From Epiperipatus broadwayi (taxonomy: Eukaryota > Onychophora > Udeonychophora > Euonychophora > Peripatidae): 64,000 nt of DNA. Below, piece by piece: positions 14,082-27,969 of the stretch; the stretch's first letter is position 1; the number at the start of each line of letters is the position of its first letter. The position numbers and the translations under genes are program-made. The stretch lies in NCBI GenBank assembly GCA_028023455.1, contig JAQFVV010013073.1:216497-280496 (forward strand), given 5' to 3'. The notes under the pieces were generated by a model. The model made no database searches and had not been told where the DNA came from. It was given only the letters and a program-made list of their open reading frames with translations.

Positions 14082-14200
14082 TCTAATAAAAATTAAAACA
14101 GGCAAAACTTTCCATACAGTAGTGTCACTCAGTGCCAGTCAGAATAACCAATGAATGCTAGCATAAGAAATAGTGACCATGTGATTTCTAATAAAAATTA
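14082..14200 (+). mobile_element. 91-bp short element with 14-bp TSD
   Basis: A 91-base insert (14096-14186) is flanked by perfect copies of tctaataaaaatta (14082-14095 and 14187-14200). The insert begins aaacaggcaaaact and ends gaccatgtgatt. It is related to the elements at 9.19 and 29.14 kb through ggcaaaact, cactcagtgc, caatgaatg and gcataagaaatagtgaccatgtga, and looks like an internally deleted relative. It is non-coding. Confidence 0.75.
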
Positions 14201-16515
14201 GTATAAGTATTCATAAACTTTTTAATTATCTCCTATCTTTTTTTCTTTTTAATTAATAAAATATTATTGTTACTTTTAGATTTCATTATATTTTTTTTGA
14301 AGCAAAAGTAAATAAATAATATAGAGAGTTATTTATTCAAGTTTTGTTTTAGTAGCTAATGAAAGGTCTTATATGCTATTACTATATTTAGAAACTTAAT
14401 ATCTTTGAGCAAAACTCACACATGTAATTAACTCAAATAAAGAATTTAATAAAATACTATAACTTATTGTAAATGACCAGATAATTTTTATCAGAAAAAG
14501 GTACTATAATAAGAAAAACCTTCACTGTGATTATTAACTTTTTTTATCAATTATAAGATCTCATTTTCAATATTTAATATCAATACCATGTCAGTTGTCA
14601 CAGCATCATTGGTGTCCTACATAATTTAGTACACTAATAGGATGGTGTACTCTATATATCAAAGTTCATAGGTCTCAATTCAAGACTGTCACTTCTAGGG
14701 ATCAATCTTCATGTAAACACTCAAGCAATAAATCATTTGATTTATATTATTGCTTTCACTCCAGCTTTAAATTTCAAATCCTCATTAATAAATCCAAAAA
14801 ACCAGTCTGCAGAAGAGTATTAAATTGCTTGATCATCATAATACAAACTAACAATAGACGGCAATATAGTACATAAATTTAAAAGCATAAAAAAACATAT
14901 ATAGCACATTTATTATTTATGAAAAAATAAAAATAAAAACTTGGATTCAATATCCATAGATAAATGGTACCTCTCATCAGCTGAGTAGATTATATCTCAT
15001 TCCAATCATATTTCTTTTTTTTTATACTTTCAATGTACCAACAATTTTCTTACCAATCCACCTGAAAATAAGTAAATCCTTTTAGTAGAAATAGGAGTGT
15101 GAGTATCAGAAATGAACAGCGCTGGATTATAATCCATGAACTTTTGAGTTCTGCATCACCATTGGCAAAATCACACAGATCACGAAAAAAGCCAATTATT
15201 TAACAATATTGAATGAATAAAGTATATTGGCTATACCAGATACCTGAATCTTAGTACAGCAATTTAATATACTAATCATTACACCAGAGGACGCTGTATA
15301 AAACCAAAAAAAAAAAAAAAACTTTCTTTAAAAATAAAATTTTTAATGTGCTATTAAAATCTTTTATAATATAATAATAATTCAATTATTTTTTTTTTTT
15401 TATAATTTCTATTTTAAAAATTTTTTAATTCTAGTTTATGTTTTACAACTAATAAAATATTTCATGTTTTATGACACTTTTTAAAACAATGTTTTGACAT
15501 TCGCATTTTTTATTTTCCAGTTGAAACACATTGAAAAAGTTAACTTATAATCAAACTGTGTAATTATTTTGTTTCTGAAGTGTTCAGTTTCTTTAATATT
15601 TGACATTTATTGCTGTAAAATTAAAATGAAAATATTTTAAGCTTATATATATTATAGTTTATTGTAAAAAGACGACAACACTTAAAAAGTAAGCATATAA
15701 TAAATTATTTTCTTAACAAAAATGAAATTAAATAATTTTACATTTTGTAAATAGTTTTTTTTTAAAAGAATATGTGACTTTAAAACTTATTACATATTTC
15801 AAAGCATAATGTAATGCATGGTTTTGAATGGCAGATTCTATACCTCAAAATGTATGGATTGCAATAAAGTTCTGTTCTACAGATGTTCAAACTTCATGTC
15901 TATTTATATATAAACTCTTGGAGCAACATATCATTTGATTAAAAAATTAAAACTAAATATGCACAAAAGGGTCAGTATATTCAAAGTCTGAAAAATATTG
16001 TCAATTGTAAAAAAAAATGTAGAACTAGTTAGTGCTTAAACAAAAGTAAATAAAAATTTATTATGAAAAACTAGAAACACAGAAAAACAAAAAGAAATTA
16101 ATACTTTATATGGATTAAAAGTAAACAAATTTTTTGCAGAAAAAATAATAGAGAAAAATATGTATATAAGCACTGAAAATGACAATAATTTGTGAGATTT
16201 ATATTAATTATGTTTAAAAATATTTTAGAGCACAAAATGAATAAGATTGTAATATTGCAAAATATTGAAAATAGATGCATAAAAACTTTAATACATTTGA
16301 ACATTGTGAAATAGAAGTTAAACTATTAATATTGAAAATAATATTTAGAATATATTTCATGTTATCATTAGAAATTGGAGCAATTAATTGCAACTATATA
16401 CTTACATTAATCTAATTGATTTCCTAATATTAATTAAAATAAATATAAAAAATGAAGAAATTAAACTTTATAATATAAATTATTAAAAAAAAATTACATA
16501 ATGTAGAAATTATAA
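14201..16515. other. AT-rich DNA, no gene recognised
   Basis: No coding frame was recognised. On the minus strand, 15295-15225 has a tRNA A-box-like tggtgtaatgattag, but the B box is poor and no tail is seen, so no element is called. Confidence 0.55.
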
Positions 16516-16519
16516 AACA

Positions 16520-17224
16520 ATTGAAGGTCTATTAATTTCTATTAGAGAAAATATTTTTATTGAATAACTAAAAGTTAAATTTAATAGTTTTGAAGCAATT
16601 CATGTAACTTTTGAATTAAGTAACAAAAAAAGTTATGTTACTAGGAATATACAGACTATCATGTTTACAGATTTATTAAAATAATAGTTAAAATGGTTTA
16701 TGTAAATTAACTTTGAAGTAATATTAATAGATGATAGGAATACTGATTTGTATAAAATTATATAAATGCAATAGCTAGTTATAATGTATTTTGTAATATT
16801 AAATATATACAAGAGAAGAAATTATAATAAATAATATTGTTTTTAATGTTTTTATTACATTAATACAAGCTTAATGAAAGTAATATTTTCACTTCTGTTA
16901 TTAAAGAAAATATTGCTGATTATTATTTTACATTACTATCCTTAACAAATATAATATCACATAATAAAATTATATCAGCAATAGTTTTCACAACAGATTG
17001 ATATTATTTAATAATAAACTAATTAGAAAATTAAGAAACTGATTGGAAAGAAAATAAATAAATAATGATATTAGTACTATATATGAAAAGTTTGTAGAGA
17101 TTTTCAAAAATATATACAGAAAATCACAATAGAATAATAAAAAGTGTAATATAAAAGAGATAGATAAAAAATATTGGAATTAATATGAAAGACAAACAAA
17201 TTATGGATAGTGTGTAAAAAATAA
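16520..17224 (+). pseudogene. LINE endonuclease remnant, 5' part
   Basis: In the plus frames the pieces GLLISIRENI, FNSFEAIHVTFELSNKKSYV and VILIDDRNTDLYK (16715-16757) follow the order seen in apurinic-type endonuclease domains of Jockey/CR1-like LINEs, whose consensus is G.AI...I, F..I.V...... and GDFN.D. Here GDFN has decayed to DDRN. The later tract KLIRKLRN, IYEKFVEIFKNIY-like, resembles the linker to RT. Stops interrupt every few dozen codons. The matching RT half resumes at 19.88 kb, so one LINE was split by an insertion. Confidence 0.6.
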
Positions 17225-19882
17225 ACAAAATTACTATTTATTCCTTAAATATATGGCATTGCAAAGTAAAATTCTATTATATTGAAACAGACAGATCGAA
17301 GAATCGATCTTAGTTTCATGGTTGTCATTTAAGAACGGTAATTCTAAACCACTATTTACCCGCAATGAGACTTTTTCTATTCCAAGCCACATAAATTTTA
17401 AGTTATTTATTTTGTGTTTGTTTAAAAAGAATTTAATGTAAAGAGTATGAGTATAAATGTCACAAATCATGATGAATAATATTCGTGTGTGTGTGGTTTG
17501 TGGATTTATATTAGCTCAATTTAAAAGTTTCAATTGCGTGGATATTTTCTTTAAATTTTAATTTTGCAAATTATACAAAGTCATTTAAAAATGCTGATCA
17601 AAAGTCACATTCCTTTGATCAGTATTTTTAATCAAAATCTTACTTGTACAAAATGTATACAATAATTAATTTGTACTTTGATAAATTAAGATAATGAATT
17701 TATATTTTGTATTCACGAATTCCAATATAATTGTTTTGTCAATTTAGAATCATGTATTAAATTTAAAAATAAATGAAAACCGAACAATGGAAATGAGAAA
17801 CGTAGAACTCTTATCAAGAAAGGCAAATGCTATTGTATAGTCAAAAATTAGATATTGCTGGAGGCTGGAAAATCAAAGGAGGCAGAGTCATGAACTAGAA
17901 CTAGGCAGAAAGGTCAACCGTAGCCATCTTAGATATGATATAGACACTCTAACTTTTGATTTGGCTGTGCTTAGATCGTCAAGCTACAGCAAAGTAGTTG
18001 TTCCAGAGAAATCACTTCAACTGTTATTAAGAAGTTGCCCGGTAAACTGCAATCATGATGGGCTAAGTCCAAGAAGCTGATCCCTGTTCTGCCAATTTAA
18101 ATCTTTCATACCGCTGATCTGTAATGTTTTCCGTGCTTCCAGTCTTCCAAATTCCAACATTTAAATTAACCATGCCGTTCTAAGAAATTCAAAATGCGCG
18201 CCTACGTTCTTCATACATAGCACCGCAAGAAGAAAAGCCGGACGAAGAAAGAATGGTAACTTTTGTTACATGAACTTTTTAACTTTCCTCTCAGTAATAA
18301 TTTTAAATTTAATCTGTTAACCTAATTAATTGCATGTAAATTTCTTGTTTTCCATTTGAAAATGTTACACAAAAACCTGTCAGTAAATTTCTTCTCTAAT
18401 ATTTCCATGCTCTAGTCTTTAGATGATAATTATTAATATTTGTGCCTACTAATAATCCATTTGTGAATACATTTATATTTTTACTATTACTTATTTTACA
18501 AACAAACGATGCCAATAATAATATTTCTCAACTCTAATTAAAGTCAGTAAAGTTTATCTCATAATATTTATTATATTCATTTTAAAAGTAATTTTCTTTT
18601 ATCGAACTAAAAATTGTTTCATTTATGTTGAGTTGAGAAATATTCAAGTATTTTTATTGTTTCTTTTACTTTGTCATGATATTATAATCTACACTCCAAA
18701 TCTCAAATACTTAAAATAGTCTAAAATTTTATTATATTTTTTATATATTATTACGGAGTAATAATAATAAGTGAATATTTTATTGCTATTATTACCTTCC
18801 GAACAATCTGGGGAGTTATGGGTTTCAGAGTGAAATTAATTAATTGTTACTTTTGCGATCGTTTGATTTCACCATGTTATTATTGAATAGTTATATCAGG
18901 CTGTTGCGTAGAACATGTTACAGATAGATAAAATGGTTTATATAATTTCGTTTTAAAATCCACTTCCGATCACTCTTCCTCGATGTTACGGTGGCAATGC
19001 CTTTACCTTCGCCTAAGTTGGCGTCTCGTTTTACTACCATATGGAGAGAAAGAAATTCTTCTCCAGGTAATCTCTTGGATCACTGGGATTCGAAAATGAT
19101 CCCGGCTGGTTGTAGTGTCTCGGATCTACTTGGGGGCATTAAGACTTGTCAAAGTACAAGCCGCCCGGTATTCCGTCCATGCACCGCAAGTTATTATTGT
19201 AGTGTACCTTAATCCTTGCAACCATCAGTACATCAGATTATATATTATATTTTTATATAAAACCACCTCCCATTTATCCGTATACGAAATGGTTTGAATC
19301 TATTAAATAAAATAACTTAATATAAGCTAGTAGTTAAATATTTTAAGTGCTCCAATTACTCTGATTCTCATATCAACCTGTACAACCATTTAAACACATA
19401 AATATTGGCATGAGTTTGTTAATCAGTACAAACCGATTATTGATGACTAGCAGCAATTTATTATAAAATACATATGAGAGTTTTACCGTACCTGTAAATA
19501 ATATTATTCCATGCTTTAAATAATTTATTAAAATTTTATCTAACCTAATTTTGTCTCTCTTGCATTATTACTCTCGACATCTAGTCAATCACCTGCTGTC
19601 TGTATCGGCAACTTAAATATATACATTAAATTATTAGCCGTACCAATATCCCGACTATAAGGTATCTATGAAATAGCTGATTGTAGGTAATTTAGTCTGT
19701 GTTTTTCGATGAGCTAGTAAAGGGAAAACCCCGTACCATTGTAATATTGTCATTGGTGGGTCATGCCAGGGTTTTGGGTTTGAATTTAGTTTGCATTTTG
19801 GAATTTATTCCTAGACGTGGACTGGGTTTGAATTCGGATTACTGTGTGTGATTAAGCATGGTGATTTTTACCGGTACAATAT
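17225..19882. other. 2.66-kb CpG-containing block inside a LINE
   Basis: This block separates the endonuclease and RT halves of one decayed LINE and is bounded by gtgtaaaaaataa (17212-17224) and gtgcaaaaaataa (19883-19895), a possible 13-base target-site duplication with one mismatch. Stretches at 17860-18260, 18960-19215 and 19560-19880 are much less AT-rich than the rest of the window and contain CpG (gcgcgc at 18196, gtccggc-type tracts). Short open frames lie inside: minus 17234-17470 (78 codons, containing KVSLRVNSGLELPFL), minus 18063-18173 (36 codons) and plus 18991-19212 (73 codons). None matches a family I know, and no terminal inverted repeats or poly-A tail are clear. It could be an unknown transposon, a retrocopy with exons, or a host regulatory island. 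Confidence 0.5.
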
Positions 19883-21500
19883 GTGCAAAAAATAATTGTT
19901 TTATAAAAAAAAATGTTAATAAAAATAAAGGTAATATGAATAACATGGTAAAAAATATATAAAATATTACTAAGAAAATCCAACTTTTTAATTGATGAAG
20001 ATTTAAAAAAATATTTTAGTATAAACAATCTTTTTCTTCTAGCAAATACAACTAATTCTATATTTTTAAAAAGAAATAATAAAACAAAAAATTGAATAAT
20101 GTTATTAATATTTCAAAAATATATAATTGTCAAACTCATTCAATACATGTGTCACATCTAAATGAAAAGAAATTATATGAACTAATAAAATAATAATAAA
20201 GTCCAGGTATAGATAAAATAGAAATGACTCAGATCAAAAATAATATTGATATATTATCAGATGTTATAATTTGCATGGTTAATAAAATAATAAACAGTAA
20301 CGAATTTCTTACATTATTAAAAATATCAATTGTAATTATCAGTTTTTAAATCTAAGGATAAAAATGATTGTGATTACTATAGTTAGATTTATTCTTTCTT
20401 CAATCGCTAAATTAATAGAAATTTATATTCATAAAGTTATCAAAATGTTTTAAATAAAAATAAACTTTTTAAAATAAAAACCAACATGGATTCATAAAAA
20501 AAACACTAATATGTCACTGGAGAATTTTTCACATAAATCCACATAAAATTAAAAATGCATTAAATGCTAAAAAAATATGGATTTTTAAATATTTTTCTAA
20601 GAAATTTAACATAATTAAACATATACAACTGATTCCAATTTACAAAATAAATTAAAGAGAAATTGCTCAGATTATTCAAAAAAAATTTAAATAATAGATA
20701 TGTTATATCAAATGTACTGAGTAACAAGCAAATATATAAATATGAAGATCATCAAGGACTACAGTTAATGATTATTATTTTTTATATTTATAAATGATTT
20801 AAAAATTATTAATATTGAAGGATTATTATATCAACATACAAATGATATTGTTATCAGGAAGTAAATAACAATATTGACCTTGAAATCAGAAAGTGTCAAG
20901 AGAGTTTGAATAAATTGTCCTTTGGTATGTGACAAAGAAATTGATATAAATGGAGAAAAAAAACAAAATTCATGTTAATATGTTTTTCTCATATGAAACA
21001 TAAAAATACTAATATATACTTACATTCACATGATTGTATATATATTTTGTATATAAACATGATTGTATATATGTAATGATAGTAAAAGTTTAAAAGTAGA
21101 GCAAGTAAAATATATTAGATATCTTGCATAATAATAAATGAAAAATGTCTTTAATACATCATATAATATTCTAAATAAATTTAGATAATTTGTAGCAATG
21201 TTTAATAAAATCAAAAACATTTTTCTTTTACATCTTATTGCTATATATCCATCTTCATATGTATCTTTATTGCAATATGGAATTATGGTTTATGATCTTG
21301 CCAATATTTATACTATTAATAGACTAGTATTACTATAAAAAAGAATAATTAATGTATTAGAAGCAAATTATATATATATATATATATTGTACCCTCACTT
21401 CTCGATATATGATATAATTTTAAAATATGACTAGCTCAATTAAATCATTATGCTCGGCTAAAATATGTATAAATATCTTTAATATATTTTATAATAATAT
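19883..21500 (+). pseudogene. LINE reverse-transcriptase remnant
   Basis: Translating the plus frames piecewise gives the order of a non-LTR RT: a linker like NKNKGNMNNMVKNI (about 19920), KSPGIDKIEMTQI (about 20205), VINKIINSNEF...LLKISIVI (about 20270-20335), NQHGFIKK (about 20490), then LYQHTNDIVI (20826-20855) where YADD is expected, and NNIDLEIRKCQESLNKLS (about 20870). The first catalytic aspartate of the YADD box is asparagine here, and stops and indels abound. The clade is probably Jockey/CR1-like. It continues the endonuclease remnant at 16.5-17.2 kb. Confidence 0.65.
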
Positions 21501-24500
21501 ATCTTATTAGATTTATTATAACTTATCCAAAATTAATATAGTTCAATATTATGTACTAATTAAATAAGTATTTACTAAAATCATGAGACTGTGAAGTGAA
21601 GTTACAATTGGTAATTGAATTTACATTGAGCCAATGTCTTTCCAAGACACTGTCTCAATGGCATAAGAATACTATTACTTCTTTATTATCTCATTACTAA
21701 CTCTACAGCACTCTTATGACTTTTATAAATGAACTATCTTTAATAATAATAGATAAATAAATCTCAATCTTTTGTTAAGGAAATATAATTAAACGATCTC
21801 AGGTTCTTCTAATTATCTTAAAGTAATAATAATTCGTGCAGATAGGAATGATAAGGGATTTAATATCAAACCTAAATACACCTAACTTATTCTAATAACA
21901 ATAACTAACAATAATAATCTTTAGTGTATAGCTTAATCTTATCTATTTGATTATACCATTAATCACTAAGAAAATAAGTAAATCATATACATGTCTTTCA
22001 TTTCCATATGGTATCTTAATTTTAAAATAGACCAAAATCTTATAATTTAACAATCTGTGGCAATAAATAATATTATACTCTTATATTGTGCATTATAATT
22101 ACTTTGTGACCATTATAATATTATATGTTAATGTCAATCAATTTCTATAAATTATATTAATAAAATATTGTGTTTCTTTCTAAATAATAAAATAATAAAT
22201 TCATATTGTGCAAATATTATGTTTATTCAAATTATCTGTTGTCAAATGCTGTGGTGTAAAATAATGAATTCGACACATCTTTTAAACAACTTAACAAATT
22301 TATTTACATCAACTTTAACATATAACTTATTTACACTATTTACATTTACAGTGGAAACCAAAGAAAATAAAATAAAAATAATAATACAAGATTTTTATGC
22401 TGTTACTATTTCCATAATCATAAATAGATAATTTATACATTTCTTAAATGTTCTATCAATAATATTTAATCAAGTTTATGACTTTAAATTTTAATAAACA
22501 TCATTTGTCATCAATTAATACAAGAAAAGGTTTTATGTGAGATATCATTCATGTAGCATATATGTAAATAAACAGACTTTAATAATTAAAATGCTACTTC
22601 ACTTAAGTTTTACTGCTATTTATATTATAATGTACTAGTATGTATTACATTTACTATCAGTATTACTCAAATATTAATTAATGTATAAACTGATATAACT
22701 TTGTAATATAATAACAATTATTGATTATAACTATTTATTTCATTCCGATATAATGTCATACTACATGTCTTATCAAAATATGCAATACGTATATGTTCTT
22801 TTAAAATAATATTTTAAATTATTCAACAATTTCAAATTTTATAAAGTATTATGTTAAATAAAATTCTATGATTCTTTTTATATTTAAACTATTACTCTTC
22901 TTTACTTGTTATTCTTATTCCTTCCTAAAAAACTTCTATCTACAAAAGTCATTTTAACCTTATTTAACTTCAAAAAAAATAGATGACCAATTTTAAAAAA
23001 AATAATAATTATCCAAACTCTTATACCTCATCATCTATATACGATAAACCTTCAATCCAAAATATAAATTTCTACATAAAATTAACTTACTTATCTAATA
23101 AAAATAAAAAAATAAAATATAGATTTTTATTATATCTCTTACTAACTTGAAAAGAAAATAAATAACTTACAATAATATAATAAATCTAATTCCTAATATT
23201 GTAGCAGAAACATTAAAATTTATTCACGAAAGAATCATATAATTATTTCTAGGTTCTCATATTATGTTGTACTAAATTTACATCATCAATTTAAAGTATG
23301 CATATTAAAATAAAACTGTTATTACTAATATTGTGCATGTATATTCTTTAAATATTTATACATCCATTCAACAATCAAATAACATTTGGTTGATCTAAAG
23401 AAAACATAGCAAATACATCAAATTATTATTATTACATAATTTTTACCATAAATGACACTTCAATGTACAGTCCGTCACACGATGTCCTCCAAGATTACAG
23501 TTTTACAAAATAATTTCACATTTACACTCAACAATTATTCTTTAAAATATTACGTGTTGTATAATTATAAAATAAACTTTATGCAATAAAATGTTATATT
23601 AATATTTAGTTTTTTAAAAAAAAATGTAAATGTACCTTTCCTGTCTTTAATAAATCAATAATTAATTAAAATATTTATGTTAATTAATAAATAAAAACAT
23701 ATTACATAAAATCCAACGGTGTCTTCTTTTCACTATAATTGTTCTTTTTCCTAGGCACAAATTTTCACCAAACATTATTTCCTTTTCCGGTACATCATGT
23801 GTTTTTTAAAAGTTTTTATGAAAAAATGAAAAACGTTTTTTTTTTAAAAAAAAAAATAAGAGTGGAACAAAAAAAAAAATAAGAGTCAGTTCCACCATAA
23901 GAATAAAATAACAATTAAAATAGTTTATGGAATCCGGATTCATTTCTTTTAAAGATGAAAAAAAAAAAAAATATTATTTAAAAGTTATTATTTTTAGCAT
24001 TAGTCTATAATTTATAAAGTTCTTATTTAATTATTTTTTAATTAACTTGGATATCCATGTATATTTTATTTGCGCATTCCTTAACGAATATTTAGGTAAG
24101 ATTACTTTTAGATTCTTCTGTACGACCAGCATTCAGACTTTACTAATATAATAATTTTTTTATAGGTATTTCTTTACCCATTAAATTTCCAATTTATTTG
24201 CCTTTTAAAATTGTCAAAATTTAGTCTTTTAAACCATAAAGACTTAACAAGGCAAGTATTTATGTAATCATTATTATTTATCATCTTTACCAAGATATAT
24301 ACTTAGATTTATAATTTACAAATACTTTCTTCATAAAGAAGTATTTCTCATTCCTTTAAATATCTGTTTTATAAAATTAATTACAATCAGCTTTTAAATT
24401 TATATAAGGTCCAACGTATTACTTTTATGCATCTAATAACTCTCCTAGTTAATCCAGCATTTGTTAAATTTTTAGTATAAAGTCTCCAATACATTTTATC

Positions 24501-25984
24501 CTTATACGATGTCTTCATGACTATTTGATAGTAAATTGAGCTTCAATAGAAACGATCAATAGGAAATTATAATTAAAATTAGCACTGCATATTTATCGGT
24601 AAACTTTTATAAATTATTTTAAAAAATTACTCTCTTATAATTTTAAAACGATTTTGAGAGCGTCTATAATTACTTAGCTATTTTTAATAGCACACTTTAC
24701 TTTTAAAAATTACAATCACAATCCCCCTCCGAACAATTGAACCTTGGTTTTATACCGGAAGAAACTCCCCACTTGATTGGTGAATTAAACAATCAACTTG
24801 CTAGCTTATTTACATATTTTACCAACAAGACAGAATTAAAAATAAATAATGACTTTTTTAATATTTATTATTTATCACATTATTAAATTCTTAAATTAAT
24901 CTTTATCATTTATTTAAATCCATTAAACATTTTTAAAATATTCTTTCTTACTTTATTTCACTTTTAACTTTTATAAGATTATTTTTATAAACAAACTAAG
25001 TCTATTTTTATTCGTTATGTTTTTAAACAGTATTTTAAAAATCAGATTTAATATTTCACATTAATTATTTTTATTTTTATCTCGTGATAGCCAATATAAT
25101 ATTTATAAATTTTATAACAGAATTCTAAAATAGTTTTGCAACTTTACTAAAAAAACTCCCAAGCATGTGTGTATGTGTCTAATTAACATCTGTTTTTACA
25201 ACAAAGCTACAAACGCTTGTAATAATCTAAAAATAAACTAACAATTTCATTTTTAAAAAATAAATATTTTAAAAATAAATAATATCTTATAACAATTTTT
25301 AAAATAATACTTCGATATTATTAAAATCAAATATTAATCTTCTATCATGTACTACTAATAATTAAAATATTTATATTCATTTATTAAATATTAATCTTTA
25401 TCAACAATAATATATGCATTTAATTTTAACTTATCTTTTTTTTTTAAACTTTAACTTTAAACATTTATTTATTAAATTTATTAATGCAGTATTGATTATG
25501 GCCAGTTTTCCCAACCATATACTATTATCATCCCTATTGAAACGTCTCTCTCAAACATCAGCACAATTTTTACACATCAAATACTCATGAATTACTTTAA
25601 TTACACTTTTTAAAAGATTGTTATAAATAAAATTAACATCATATAGCTAAATATATCTTAAATTTAAAATTTTTTTAATAGATTGATACAACAATTTATG
25701 GAGACCCATACAAAAGGGCACAATATATATATATATATATATTGTGACTAGAAGAGCCATATGAAGGCTAAAAAGTATATAAAAACAAGACAAAAGTTCT
25801 ATATTATTATTTAATTATAATAAATATAGATAAAAAGGATTACAATTTGCAATACCTATGGATAAACAACTTGGTCAATACAAGATGTGTATATATGTAC
25901 AATAATAGACAAAATAATAACTAAATAATATTTGCACACATCAATATTTAAATAATGTCATAAATTATTAATATTATTAATTAT
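21500..25984. other. AT-rich DNA, no gene recognised
   Basis: The longest open frame is 87 codons (22168-22431), of biased composition with no domain. A less AT-rich patch at 24720-24795 (cccctccgaac..., taccggaagaaactcccc) resembles in feel the block at 18.8 kb but gives no coding or RNA signal. Confidence 0.6.
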
Positions 25985-26425
25985 TAGATGTGATATGTTG
26001 GATTATTTTCATCATTTATGAGTGAATGTTGAATGTATAGAAAATTTTAAACTTTATTTAAACTTTCAAATACAAACAACTTGTTAGTGATAACACACAA
26101 ATAGACAATACAGGTTAGTAATTATGCAACATTTCAAATAGTATTATTCTTCAGGTGTTTCTGGCCTATATGCACAGTGACAATATTTGCTTAGAAGTTG
26201 AACTCACACCTTTAGATTCTTGAATATCAAATTTAAGCAATACCTGAAGAAGAGTGGAAAATAATACTACTTGAAACATTGTGTAATTACTAATCTGTAT
26301 TGTCTATTTGTGTGTTATTACTAACAAGTTATTTATATTTGGAAAGTTTACATAAAGTTTAAAATTTTCTATACATTCAACATTCACTCATAAATGATGA
26401 AAATAATCTAACATATCACATCTTA
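25985..26425. repeat. Foldback element, ~175-bp arms
   Basis: The left arm 25985-26157 and right arm 26242-26425 are near-perfect reverse complements, for example gtgaatgttgaatgtatag at about 26022-26040 against ctatacattcaacattcac at about 26370-26388. An ~84-base loop (26158-26241) separates them. The outer ends are tagatgtgatatg and catatcacatctta. It is non-coding, and the arm similarity suggests a relatively young MITE or foldback transposon. The family is unknown. Confidence 0.85.
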
Positions 26426-27525
26426 TAATATACCATCATTACAAACCTTCAGACAAATTATTAGTTATTGATTATAAAAATAATATATAAGAGTAATATA
26501 TTTGTTATTGGTAGTTAATAATTATTTTACAATTTATAAAATATTATTCATGTTTTTATTTATATAAATGTATGTATTTTAAAAGAATGTTAGGCAAAAT
26601 GTAAAAAAAATCAGTAAAAAGTATTTTGAAATTATTGTCTGATTGGTAAAAGAGTATAATTTTTGAATAAAAATAGTAGAGGAAGAAAACATTCAAGGGA
26701 CAACTACAGTTTAAAAAGAAACTTTCTACAAATTTTCTGATTTAAAAATTTAACTGTGAATTAATTTTATACTTTAATAGATAAGAAGTCAAAAACATGG
26801 ATTTCTAAGCTAATAAAATTGGGGGAAAGAGTTTCCCTCTCATTTGCTACTATATTTTATCAAGAAATCAGATAAAAAGTAGGGTGGAATAAGTTAATTA
26901 TATAAACACAAATATTTCTTTAAAATTAGTGGAAATCTTACATTTCAAAATATTTATAATCAGTTGACAAGCAACACACAGATAAATCAGGTATTCAAAG
27001 CTAATGGTTAATAATAATTCCATTCAAGCATCATTTCACCAAACTTTGACATAGATTACTTACAGGAACCCCCCCCCCCCCAAAAAAAAAAAAAAAAACA
27101 AATATACAAGGACAATTTAAAATTGGTATTCAATATCTTACCATTTAGGTTAAATGAATAAAAATATGGTAATATTATTTTGTGTTTACTTTATAAAAAA
27201 ATATAATTTTCTAGAGCAGTCTATATAAAATTATAATGTCAATAATACTTTTATTTAATAAATATTAATTTAATTTTTAAAATGTTTATTAATTAGTGAT
27301 TTATATATGCATATGTGAAGCAGTTATAAAATTAAGAGATGCATATTACTTTAGTTAAAACCTTTATTTTTATTCATGTGATGATCATATAAAATATTTA
27401 TAAATGAACATGATTACAAATATTAACTTTTGCTATGTTTTAAATGTGTTTAACTTAAAGCAGGACACATACATATATAATATAAATAAAATGTCCATTA
27501 AGTAGAACAAAATTCTAATCATAAT
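26426..27525. other. AT-rich DNA with a C-run/A-run
   Basis: No gene was seen. A homopolymer pair, a run of C followed by a run of A, lies near 27068-27097. Confidence 0.6.
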
Positions 27526-27838
27526 AAAATATAATGGTAATAAACTATTATAAACAGTCTCAATCTGAAGAAGTACTTTCGGTTAATTTCTTAAACCTGC
27601 CTCAACTGCCTTTAAATTTAAAAAACAAAATGAAAGAAAACATCATCAATTCGAATACTATGAAACATCATCAATTCAACTCCCATAAATCCCATCATGG
27701 GTTTTATGGGATTTGAATTGATGATGTTTGCTTCCACTTTGTTTTTTGAATTTAATGGCACTTGAGATTTAAGAATTAACAGAAAGTATTTCTCAGGATT
27801 AAAGACTGTTTATAATAGTTTATTACCATTATATTTTT
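27526..27838. repeat. Palindrome, ~165/143-bp arms, no loop
   Basis: The sequence reads inward as ataatggtaataaactatta ... agtactttc and outward as the reverse complement, ending taatagtttattaccattat. The symmetry centre lies near 27694 in cccatcatggg. Arms differ by small indels. A 60-codon open frame within it is a by-product. It abuts the (TA)n tract, and AT palindromes and TA repeats are both cruciform-prone. Confidence 0.85.
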
Positions 27839-27847
27839 TAAAATTTT

Positions 27848-27969
<122 letters not shown>

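Noticed and set aside
15225-15295. A third tRNA-derived SINE on the minus strand
   Set aside because: Only the A-box-like part is convincing. There is no good B box, tail or flanking duplication.
18991-19212. 73-codon plus-strand frame in the CpG-containing block
   Set aside because: It has balanced composition but no recognised domain and no clear splice context, so it is mentioned within the block rather than called a gene.
19690-19850. tRNA or SINE suggested by two gggtttgaatt B-box-like words
   Set aside because: No matching A box, no cloverleaf and no tail. Two isolated words are not enough.
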